A DNA stretch of 12,662 nt, from NCBI GenBank assembly GCA_030620125.1, contig JAUXFI010000034.1, positions 1 to 12,662 of the forward strand, read 5' to 3'. Below, piece by piece: positions 1-7,900 of this stretch (positions are counted from its first letter, which is position 1; the number at the start of each line of letters is the position of its first letter). Origin of the DNA: Anaerolineae bacterium. GTDB taxonomy: Bacteria; Chloroflexota; Anaerolineae; B4-G1. A model generated the notes under the pieces. That model was not told the origin of the DNA. It did no database searches and was given only the letters and a program-made list of their open reading frames with translations. Made by a program: the position numbers and the translations under genes.

Positions 1-2
1 AG

Positions 3-110
3 ACCTATCAACTCGCTCCGGATGATCCCAGTTTCTCCGCAGACTACATCCTGACCATCGGCCAGCGCATCTCGTGGCTGGAACGACAGTGTGGCCGAGG
101 CGAAACATAA
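3..110 (+). CDS. C-terminal end of an unidentified protein (partial, starts before the window)
   Basis: The frame beginning at base 3 is open to a TAA at 108-110 and gives 35 residues ending in 'WLERQCGRGET'. The other two forward frames close earlier (TGA at 23-25 and 52-54). The next ATG lies 12 nt after the stop, which fits an operon-like arrangement with the STAND array. I do not recognise the family from so short a tail. If it is the gene upstream of the array, it would be a natural place to look for an effector or partner protein, but nothing in these residues shows that. The frame is plausible but not certain. Confidence 0.45.
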   Translation, partial: TYQLAPDDPSFSADYILTIGQRISWLERQCGRGET

Positions 111-122
111 GGCGGTAGAGCG

Positions 123-212
123 ATGATTAACTATTTGGACTCGATTGCCGAACGGACCAAAGACTTCACCGGTTGCGGGTGGGTCTTTTGCAAGAAGGTG
201 GAGGCCCGATGA
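123..212 (+). pseudogene. Relic of the start of a type-1 STAND NTPase gene
   Basis: A 29-residue ORF starts at ATG 123 and reads through 'IAERTKDFTG' to a TGA at 210-212. It resembles the N-terminus of the intact gene at 415, where a short helix leads into 'LLRDFTGRAWL'. The conserved R-x-W after DFTG is here C-G-W. After about base 185 the sequence stops resembling a coding N-terminus. It instead matches the leader that precedes the other two type-2 starts (a 'gcaag-aggt-gagg' pattern before ATGACA). The simplest reading is that a deletion joined the first ~20 codons of a type-1 gene to the leader of the following type-2 gene. It overlaps the next relic by ATGA. The match is short, so confidence is moderate. 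Confidence 0.5.
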
Positions 213-418
213 CAAACGTCCAGATCAAACTCACCGAATTTCCCGACCTCGTAGCCCTCTACACCACTGACTTCGTCGGGCGCGAGTGGCTGGTGGAGCA
301 GGTGAATGCGCTGCTCGACGAGCTCGACTGCCCCTTCGTCGTCCTCGCCGGCGGCCCAGGCGTGGGCAAAGCTGGAGGCGTTTCCGGAAAACGCGTCGGG
401 AGCTGGTTTGAGAGATGA
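209..418 (+). pseudogene. Type-2 STAND NTPase gene truncated just after Walker A
   Basis: From ATG 209 the product begins MTNVQIKLTEF and closely follows the N-terminus of the intact gene at 4980, through 'DFVGREWL' and the P-loop 'GGPGVGK'. Homology ends at about base 370, in the middle of Walker A: the expected T and the 'AFLAHLA' helix are replaced by unrelated residues, and the frame stops at 416-418. Walker B and everything downstream are missing, so it cannot be a working NTPase. I prefer ATG 209 over the upstream in-frame ATG at 173 because it aligns with the other two copies and has a GGAGG about 5 nt upstream. The stop overlaps the next gene's start by ATGA. The ~44 bases after 370 match no other part of the array that I can see. 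Confidence 0.75.
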
Positions 419-3400
419 GCCTTCTGCAGGACTTCGCCGAGCTTGCTGACGAACTACTCCGCGATTTCACGGGGCGCGCGTGGCTAGTCCAGTGCGTGCG
501 TGAGTTTCTAGATGACCCGCACGCTCCACATTTCTTTCTCATCGTTGGCGAGCCAGGGATCGGCAAGAGCGCCTTCATTGCATACCTATGGCAGCGCGTC
601 CAGATATCAGACGCCGTTCACCTCTGTATCGGTGGGCGAGGCGGCACGACCGAGCCGTTAAGCTTTGTCCAGTCCCTCGCCGTGCAACTGACCCATCGCG
701 TACCTGGCTTCGGTCAGGCTCTGGTGGAAGCGCAAGAAGCGTTTCCTGACCGCAACGTGATCATCACCGTCTCCCAGCCCATCAAGTCGATGGAGGGAGG
801 GCAGGTCACCGGAGTGAGTATCCAGCACCTGGAGGTTCGAGGCTTGCCCCCAGAGACAGCCTTTGACCGACTCATCCGCCTCCCCCTGCGGGCTCTGGAT
901 GAGGGAGGAGAACTGCCGCAAGTCGTCATCTTGGTGGATGCTCTAGACGAGGCCGTTGCTCATGTCAGCCGCCCCTATATCGTGGAGATCCTGAGACAGG
1001 CGCACGACTTACCGCTTCAGGTCCGCTTCGTCCTGACGAGCCGTCCCGATCCGAGTGTCCTGGGCAGTTTCGCCGACCTGCCTCACGTCACTATCGAGGC
1101 CCAGAGCCCCGAGAACCAGGAGGATGTCGCTCACTATTTGACCCATATCCTACAGTGTAACAAGCAACTAGTAGGAATCCTCATTGATGCGGGCTGGGAT
1201 GAAGCGCGATTCGTCAACGACCTGGGGGAGATGGGTGAGTGGAACTTCCTCTATCTGAGCTTGGTATTGCCAGAGATCGCTGCGGGCCGCCTTCATCTTG
1301 GGCAGCATGTGCTACCAAGCGAGCTCGACGGATACTACCGATATCTGCTGAGCACTCGCCTGGGGCTGGAGAAGTGGGGCGAGTGGGGTGCAGATCTGAT
1401 GGAGGTTGTGCTGGCCCTGCAAGAGCCAGCTTCGTTGAAACAGATAGCAGCCTACCTGAGGTGGTCGAAACGGCAGGCACACTGGCGACTGGAGCAAGTG
1501 GGCCAGTTGCTGGACCCTGGATTACGGGAACAGGAGCGATACTGGCGCTATCATTGGTCCGTAGCTGACTTCCTGACCGACCAGGACCAGGCCAGGGAGT
1601 TCTGGTGTGATGAACAGCAGGGTCACGCTCGCATCGCTGATCATTATCTGCGTGCTTGGAGGGGACTGGAGACCGGATTGCCGGGACTCCAGGAGCCGGA
1701 GAAGCGGGATCTGCACGGCGGTTATGGTCCGCGCCACCTAGTTGCCCACCTAGAGGGCGCAGACCGCGTGGACGATTTACACTGTCTGCTGTGCCTGGAA
1801 TGGCAAGTGGGTAAGCAGTGGGAGAACCTGTGGTACGCCGTGAAAGAAGGGACGGGTGATACGAGCGACTACTTGGCCGACGTAGCCCACGCCTGGCGGC
1901 TGGTAGAAGAGGCCTACGTCCCTACCGACAGCGCACATGCGGGGCAAAGCATCAGCCTGCAAATCCGGTACTCGCTTATCATTGCTTCTTTCAACAGCCT
2001 GGCCAACAACTTCCCACCTGCGCTGCTGACCATACTGGTGGAGAAAGGGGTGTGGAGCCCGGCTCAGGGGCTGGCCTATGCCCGGCAGATGCCGGAGCCA
2101 GAGCAGCGGGCCCTGACGCTGGCAAGGTTGGCCTCTCACTTGGCGGCGCTGGGCTGCTCTGAGAAGGCACTCGCAGTGGCACGAGAGTTGCCCCAGAAAG
2201 ACCGGTGGGGCGGAAGCCCCCAAGTGATGACACTGGCAGGGCTAGCGCCGCACTTGCCGGAGGTGAAGCGCTCGCAACTCTTGGGGGAGGCGTTGGTGGT
2301 GGCACGGGAATTGCCGGAGGAGATGGCCCCGGCGGCACATATCATCGAACAAGCCGGGGTTTGGTGTGCGGCCTGTCCAGGGCTGACTATTGGATCAGGG
2401 GACCTAACCATGCTGGAGACCAAAGAGGTTGCTTTGGGACAGGCAGGGGTACTGGCACAGCATCTTAACCGGCAGTACCGCAGAGGGCTGCTAACGGAGG
2501 ACGAGCTAGATGCCAGGGTGATGGCGGTGTGGACGGAGACCTCGGAGGCCGTCACAGAGTTGGTGGCGCAGGCACTGGCGGAGCTGGCATCCTGGGTGCC
2601 AGGGCCAAGCCACTTTGAGGAAATACTGGTAGCAGCGCGGGAGACTGAGGACGGGTGCTGGCAGGCGCGCGTGCTAGCCGGGATAGCTCCGCGCCTGCCC
2701 GAGCCGCTACTGCGGGAGGCGTTGGCAGTGGCACGGGCGATTGAGGACAAGGACGCCCGAGCGGTGGCACTGGCGGGGCTGGTGTGCCGGTTGGCTGAGC
2801 TGGGCCATCCTGACGAGGCGCTCGCGGTAATGCGGGTGATTGAGAGCGAGTACTGGCGAGTGAAGGCGCTGGCAAGGCTGGGGCTTCACATCTCACAATT
2901 AGAGCAGCCATTGCAGAACGCCCTGACGATAGCGCGGGCGATTGAGGACGAGTACTGGCGAGCACGGGCGCTGGCAGGGCTGGCCCCTCACCTGCCAGAA
3001 TCGCTGCTGCGGGAGGCACTCGCGGCGGCGCGGGCCGTTGAGGACAGGTACTGGCGAGAACGGGCGCTGGCGGAGCTGGCGTTGCGGATGGCTGAGTTGA
3101 GCCATCACGAGGAAGCGCTGGCGATAGCGCAGGCGATTGAGAACGAGTGGTGGCGAGCGAGGGCGCTGGCGGGGTTGGCCCTTCAGCTTTCGCGGCCATT
3201 GCTGCAGCAGGCGTTGGAGGCGGCACTGGTGATTGGATGGGGAAGGGCACGGGCAGAGGCACTGGCAGTGATGGCGTCCCGGCTCGCTGAGTTGGGCCAT
3301 CCCGAGGAGGCGCTGGCAACCGCGCGGGAGATCGAGAACGGGTACTGGCGGGCGCGGGCGCTGGCCGGTCTGGTTCCTCATCTGCCACAGTCGAAGCAGG

Positions 3401-4947
3401 TATTGCGGGAGGCGCTGGGGCAGGCACAGGAGGTTGGGGACGCGTATGATCGAGCACAAGCCCTTGTGGAACTAGCGTTGCATCTCCCGGAGCCGGACCA
3501 GGCGCTGCAGGAAGCGCTCGCGGCAGCGCGGGCGATTGGGGACGAGCAGAGACGGGTGTCGGTGCTGCTGGAGCTGGCGTCTCACCTGTCGAATCCGGAG
3601 CAGGCATTGCAGGAAGCGCTGGCGGCAGCGCGGGGGATTCAGAGCGAGCACTCGCGAGCACGAGTGCTGGAGGAGCTGGGCTCCTACTTGCCAGAGGATC
3701 TGCTGTGGGAGGCTCTAGTTGTGGCACGGATGGTTGAGGATGAGCGGTTGCGAGCACAGGTGGTGGAGAGTCTAGCGGTGCGACTGGCCGACCTGGGCCA
3801 CTCTGACGAGGCGCTGGCGGTGGCACGCGAGATTGAGAACGAGTACTGGCGAGCGGGAGCATTGGCAAGGCTGGTCCCTCACCTGCCGGAATCGCTGCTG
3901 CGGGAGGCCTTGGTAGAGACGCTGGCGTTGAGAACAGAGTTGCAGGAGCGTGTGTTCGACGAGGGGGACAAGCGAGGACGGGCGTTGGGGGAGATGGCGT
4001 CCCGACTGGCTGAGTTGGGCCATCCTGAAGAGGCACTGGCGATAGCGCGGGAGATTGAGGACGAGTACTTGCGAGCACGAACACTGGGAGAGCTGACCCC
4101 GCACCTGACGGAGCTCCTGCTAGAGGAGGCACTGGCGATGGCGTGGGCTATTGAGGACAAGTGGTGGGGAGCAGAGGCACTAGCAGGGCTGGGCGACCCC
4201 AACGGGGCACTAGCGAGAGCGCGAGAGGTTGAGAACAGGTTCAACCGTGTGAATGCACTGATGGCGCTCGTTCCACACTTGCCACTGCCGGAGCAGGCAC
4301 TGCAGGAAGCGCTAACAGAAGTCCAGAAGATGGAGGAAGAAGGCTGGCGGGCAGAAGCGCTGGCATTGCTAGCCCGCCTCTTGCCAGAGGATCTGCTGCA
4401 GGAGGCTCTGGTTGTGGCACGGGCGGTTGAGGATGAGTGGTTGCGAGCACCGGCGGTGGAGAGTCTGGCAGTACGGCTGGCTGACCTGGGCCACCCAGAC
4501 GAGGCGCTGGCGGTGGCGCGCGAGATTGAGAACGATCACTGGCCGTGGGCAGAGTTGGCCCCTCACCTGTCACAGACATCGCTGCAAGAGGCGTTGGGTA
4601 CAGTCCGGGAGATTGAGAACGAGTACTGGCGAGGACAGGCACTGGGGAAACTTGTTTCTCATCTGCCAAAACCACTCTTTCGGGAAGCGCTGGCGGCGGC
4701 GTGTGAGATTGGAAGGCGGCCCCGGGCGGAGATACTGGCCAGGCTGACTCCCCGTCTGACCAAGCTGTCCCCTGCCACCCTATACCCTCTTTGGTACGAG
4801 GCACTCCACATTCTGGCTCGTCGAACTCGCGAAGATCTCCTCTCCGACCTCCGTGCCCTGTCCCCCGTCATCGCCGAGCTAGGTGGCGAGGAAGCCATCG
4901 CTGAAACCTTCCACGCTATCCAGGATGTGGGCCGCTGGTGGCCGTGA
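415..4947 (+). CDS. Giant STAND/NACHT-like NTPase with TPR-like solenoid tail (type 1)
   Basis: Encodes 1510 aa. Residues 1-44 are a short leader with 'DFTGRAWL'. Walker A is GEPGIGKS (45-52). Walker B is VVILVDALDEA (170-180), whose acidic DALDE ending is typical of NACHT/STAND ATPases. 'FVLTSRPDP' (205-213) is the sensor-like strand. A winged-helix-like region follows, with 'YHWSVADFL' and then 'LPGLQEPEK'. From about residue 735 to 1450 there are some 22 helical repeats built around 'EALAVAREIENEYWRARAL'; two or three looser repeats lie nearer the NTPase. The protein ends in 'AIQDVGRWWP'. STAND proteins generally oligomerise on ligand binding, with the solenoid as sensor, so this is a likely cytoplasmic receptor or switch; the ligand and output are unknown. 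No N-terminal effector domain, signal peptide or membrane segment is visible. ATG 415 overlaps the upstream stop, and the Shine-Dalgarno sequence is weak. Confidence 0.9.
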   Translation: MSLLQDFAELADELLRDFTGRAWLVQCVREFLDDPHAPHFFLIVGEPGIGKSAFIAYLWQRVQISDAVHLCIGGRGGTTEPLSFVQSLAVQLTHRVPGFGQALVEAQEAFPDRNVIITVSQPIKSMEGGQVTGVSIQHLEVRGLPPETAFDRLIRLPLRALDEGGELPQVVILVDALDEAVAHVSRPYIVEILRQAHDLPLQVRFVLTSRPDPSVLGSFADLPHVTIEAQSPENQEDVAHYLTHILQCNKQLVGILIDAGWDEARFVNDLGEMGEWNFLYLSLVLPEIAAGRLHLGQHVLPSELDGYYRYLLSTRLGLEKWGEWGADLMEVVLALQEPASLKQIAAYLRWSKRQAHWRLEQVGQLLDPGLREQERYWRYHWSVADFLTDQDQAREFWCDEQQGHARIADHYLRAWRGLETGLPGLQEPEKRDLHGGYGPRHLVAHLEGADRVDDLHCLLCLEWQVGKQWENLWYAVKEGTGDTSDYLADVAHAWRLVEEAYVPTDSAHAGQSISLQIRYSLIIASFNSLANNFPPALLTILVEKGVWSPAQGLAYARQMPEPEQRALTLARLASHLAALGCSEKALAVARELPQKDRWGGSPQVMTLAGLAPHLPEVKRSQLLGEALVVARELPEEMAPAAHIIEQAGVWCAACPGLTIGSGDLTMLETKEVALGQAGVLAQHLNRQYRRGLLTEDELDARVMAVWTETSEAVTELVAQALAELASWVPGPSHFEEILVAARETEDGCWQARVLAGIAPRLPEPLLREALAVARAIEDKDARAVALAGLVCRLAELGHPDEALAVMRVIESEYWRVKALARLGLHISQLEQPLQNALTIARAIEDEYWRARALAGLAPHLPESLLREALAAARAVEDRYWRERALAELALRMAELSHHEEALAIAQAIENEWWRARALAGLALQLSRPLLQQALEAALVIGWGRARAEALAVMASRLAELGHPEEALATAREIENGYWRARALAGLVPHLPQSKQVLREALGQAQEVGDAYDRAQALVELALHLPEPDQALQEALAAARAIGDEQRRVSVLLELASHLSNPEQALQEALAAARGIQSEHSRARVLEELGSYLPEDLLWEALVVARMVEDERLRAQVVESLAVRLADLGHSDEALAVAREIENEYWRAGALARLVPHLPESLLREALVETLALRTELQERVFDEGDKRGRALGEMASRLAELGHPEEALAIAREIEDEYLRARTLGELTPHLTELLLEEALAMAWAIEDKWWGAEALAGLGDPNGALARAREVENRFNRVNALMALVPHLPLPEQALQEALTEVQKMEEEGWRAEALALLARLLPEDLLQEALVVARAVEDEWLRAPAVESLAVRLADLGHPDEALAVAREIENDHWPWAELAPHLSQTSLQEALGTVREIENEYWRGQALGKLVSHLPKPLFREALAAACEIGRRPRAEILARLTPRLTKLSPATLYPLWYEALHILARRTREDLLSDLRALSPVIAELGGEEAIAETFHAIQDVGRWWP
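3688..3849 (+). repeat. Internal segmental duplication, copy 1
   Basis: The 54 codons beginning 'LPEDLLWEALVVAR' recur 693 bp downstream (4381-4542). By hand count the two copies differ at about 18 of 162 bases and 8 of 54 residues, much closer to each other than to any neighbouring unit. An offset of 231 codons equals about seven repeat units. This indicates a recent duplication or gene-conversion event inside the solenoid that preserved the reading frame. Confidence 0.8.
4381..4542 (+). repeat. Internal segmental duplication, copy 2
   Basis: Partner of the block at 3688-3849, beginning 'LPEDLLQEALVVAR'. The replacements relative to copy 1 are W/Q, M/A, R/W, Q/P, V/A, S/P, E/D and Y/H. By hand count, about half of the changed codons alter the amino acid. 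The unit after this copy is shortened, going from 'NDHWPWAELAPHL' straight on, so the array length is still changing. Confidence 0.8.
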
Positions 4948-4979
4948 CCATCCGCCATGGGGGCGAAGGTTAAAGCGTG

Positions 4980-7900
4980 ATGACAAACGTCCGAATCAAA
5001 CTCACCGAATTCTCCGACCTCATCACTCGCTACACCGCCGACTTCGTCGGGCGGGAGTGGCTCGCGAAGCAAGTGAACGCGCTGCTCGACGACCCCGGCT
5101 GCCGCTTCGTCGTCCTCACCGGCGGTCCCGGCGTGGGCAAGACCGCCTTCCTGGCCCACCTGGCTGCGACCCATCCACAGTGGCCCCGCTACTTCATCCG
5201 ACGCGACAGCCGCGACCTCCTGCGCCCTGGCGATGCCAACACCTTTCTCCTCACCATCGGCGGGCAACTGGCTACCCTCTACCCCCACCTCTTCCACCCC
5301 GAGAACCTGGAGGTCGTCGTTCGCCAGCGGATTGGGAGTGTGGCCGCTGGCGGTGAGGCGACCGCTGTCCGCATTGACGAACTGCGCGCTTCACCTTTCT
5401 ACAGCGTGGCCCTGCGCGTCGAGCAGGAGATCCAGTGGGTGGCGGGCAAGGCCACGGCGGTAGAGATCAGTCGCCTGGTGAGCGATGCCCGGTTGTTGCA
5501 GATGCAGGACCTACAATACCTGGGCCTGCTGGACCCGGCCCGGCTGCTGGCGCAGACCGACCCAGAGGTGCGGATCGTGGTGCTGGTGGACGCCCTGGAC
5601 GAGCTGCGCTACAGCCCAGCCGAGCCGGACATCCTGCGGGTGTTGAGGGCACTACCCGAGGTTCCGTCCAACCTGCGCTTTGTGATCAGTTCGCGGCCGG
5701 AGGCGTTCCTGGGGCGACTGCTTTCGCGGAGCGATGCCCACGAACTGCTACTGGACGTGGCTGGGGTGGAGAACCAGGCCGACCTGCGGGCCTACACCGA
5801 GGGTGCGTTGGCCTGTGATGGGCTGGAACCAGCCCTGGCAGAGGAGGGACTGAGCCCAGAGGCGTTTGTTGAAGGGTTGTTGGACAAGGCTGCCGGCAAC
5901 TTTCTGTATCTCAAGAGCGTGCTGGGCGGGATCCAGGAAGCGCTTGTGGACCCGGCGAAGCGGGATCGGCTGCGTCGCCTTTTGCGCGTTGAGGAGTTGC
6001 CTGACGGCCTGGGCGCGTTGTATGGCTACTTTCTAGCGTCCATTGTGGATTGGGTCAAGCGGAGTGGATTCGGTGACGCAGCCTGGAGGAGGTATCTCTC
6101 GCCGTTCTTGGGCGTACTGGCTGTGGCCCAGGAGCCGTTGAGTGAGGGGCAACTCATTGGTTTCACGGAGCTCGAACCAGAGGACATACGGGACTTGCTG
6201 CGCGAGCTGAGCCAGTTTGTCGAGACTGTTGATGGCGGACAGGCAGTGTATCGTATCTATCACACTTCCTTTGCTGAGTACTTGCTTGATAGCGAGCGCA
6301 ACCGCCACTATTGGATTGACGGGCAGAAGGCGCACCGCCGCAGTGCCGACTACTACCTGAACGCTTGGGCTGGGTTGGAGGCCTGGCTGCCGGGATTGCA
6401 GGAACCTGAGAAGTGGGAGTTAGACGGCGGCTACGGCTTACGCCACGTAGTAGTACATCTTGTCCAAGCAGAGGGGGTGGAAGATGCCTTATCAATCATT
6501 AAGCCAGGCTTTCGCGAGGCGAAACGCGTTCATTTGGGCACTGATCTCAGTTTTGTCCGTGATCTTGAAGTCATCCTTGGTTACCTTGAAGAACGTGGAC
6601 AGGCCGATGGTCTGCCAGCGACAATTCGCTGCTCCCTGATCCACTCCCTGTTGACCAATCTCATGGATACTCTCCCCCCTGAGGTCTTGTCGGCACTCGT
6701 ATGGTTTGGTGAAAGCGATCGGGCACTTGAGTTAGCGACCCTGCCACCTGACAGTGAGGAGAAAGTTGCGCGGTTTTTAGCAATAGCGCAGGCACTCAGA
6801 CAATCAGGAGCAGATGCGGAGATACCCAAGCGTATTCTACAGGAAGCACTTCGAACCACTCGATCACTCACGCGAGTCGCTGAGGGAACCCAAGACTTGC
6901 TCCGGGTCAGGGTTGCCAAGCAGGTTGCTCACCTGGACTGGGATTGGTCTCAGAGAATACTCGGGGAAATCGAGCATCCTTACATTCGAGCTCAATCAAA
7001 GATGGCGGTCGCCGCTGAAGTGGCTGAAGATGAGACCAGGGCTATTGGGCTGCTACGTGAGGTGCTACCGACCATCACCGGTTCCTCCCCGTTGATCTGG
7101 GACTTCTCTATCGCGTTAGGGAAAGCAGCTCAGCATCATCTGGGGGCTATCCAGAGTCTCATCAAGTCTATCGGGGATCAGTGTCTGCAGGACCTGGTTC
7201 GCCGAGAGGTTGCCAAACAGCTCCTTGAAAACAACGCGTGCCATTTGGCGCTGAGCATCGCTGAGGAAATAAGGAAACCCACCGAATCAATGACTGTACT
7301 TGGTCACATTGCAAGCTGTCTGGCTGAAGAGAACGTCGAAGAAGCCTATCGTGTTTTGGAAGACATCTCGCCGGCTGAGAAAGGCTCACGGGCCCTACTT
7401 GATTGCATCGGGGCTCTTTCTCCTGAGCATGCTGGATTCGCTTTGAATATAGCGAACAGGATCGTGGATGCCAGCGAAAGATGTCGTGCATTGGCACAAA
7501 CGGACCTCCTATTTGCGAGAGCACATGACATCGACAAAGCTCAGGCAATTCTGAAGAGTGTACGCAACATAGCTGACCAACTACCACCCTCGGACGTTTC
7601 ACTTGTCTTTCTTCTAGCGACAATCGGTGAAACCATAGCAGAAATAGCCCTGGTCGATGAAGGCATAGCAAGGGAAATGATAGCCGAATGGCAATCTATT
7701 AAGGATGGTCAGTACATTGCGAACTCCATCTGCCGATTGCTGCTGGATCGTGATGCTGAACTTACACTTCGACTGGCTGAATTGATCACTCATCCATACC
7801 TGAAGGGGATTCTGCTCGCACGAGCAGTTTTTCGCTTGACCCCCGATGACCCGCGCGTCTTGACCCTGCGGGGGCATATTAGAGAGCTAATGAAAGTGGT

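Larger units (their letters stand above)
2617..4770 (+). repeat. In-gene tandem array of about 22 TPR-like repeats
   Basis: This part of the 1510-aa protein is a run of imperfect units of about 27-42 residues, mostly 32-34. Most contain an 'EALxxAR' helix, an acidic 'IE(D/N)E' turn, then 'YWRARALAxL' and either 'LPESLL' or 'LAELGHPE'. The DNA repeats with the same period (about 96-102 bp), and words such as 'gagattgagaacgagtactgg' in shortened or altered form recur throughout. I counted 22 units by eye; the ends of the array are approximate. The units resemble TPR or related alpha-solenoid repeats, but the conserved Tyr-Trp-Arg signature is not the classic TPR consensus. Such a surface is expected to bind protein or peptide ligands. 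Confidence 0.85.

Noticed and set aside
2552..4132. A 526-codon minus-strand open frame rich in proline and alanine, antisense to the repeat region.
   Set aside because: It is the mirror of a GC-rich tandem repeat: the periodic coding strand keeps stops out of the opposite frame. Composition is low-complexity, and the plus-strand frame has clear homology and motifs.
2617..4770. The ~100-bp periodic repeats as a CRISPR array or satellite.
   Set aside because: The repeats are imperfect, contiguous without spacers and keep one reading frame throughout; they encode protein repeats.
4977..4979. GTG as the start of the type-2 STAND gene.
   Set aside because: ATG at 4980 aligns with the starts of the two relic copies (209 and 9773); the GTG adds only one unmatched residue.
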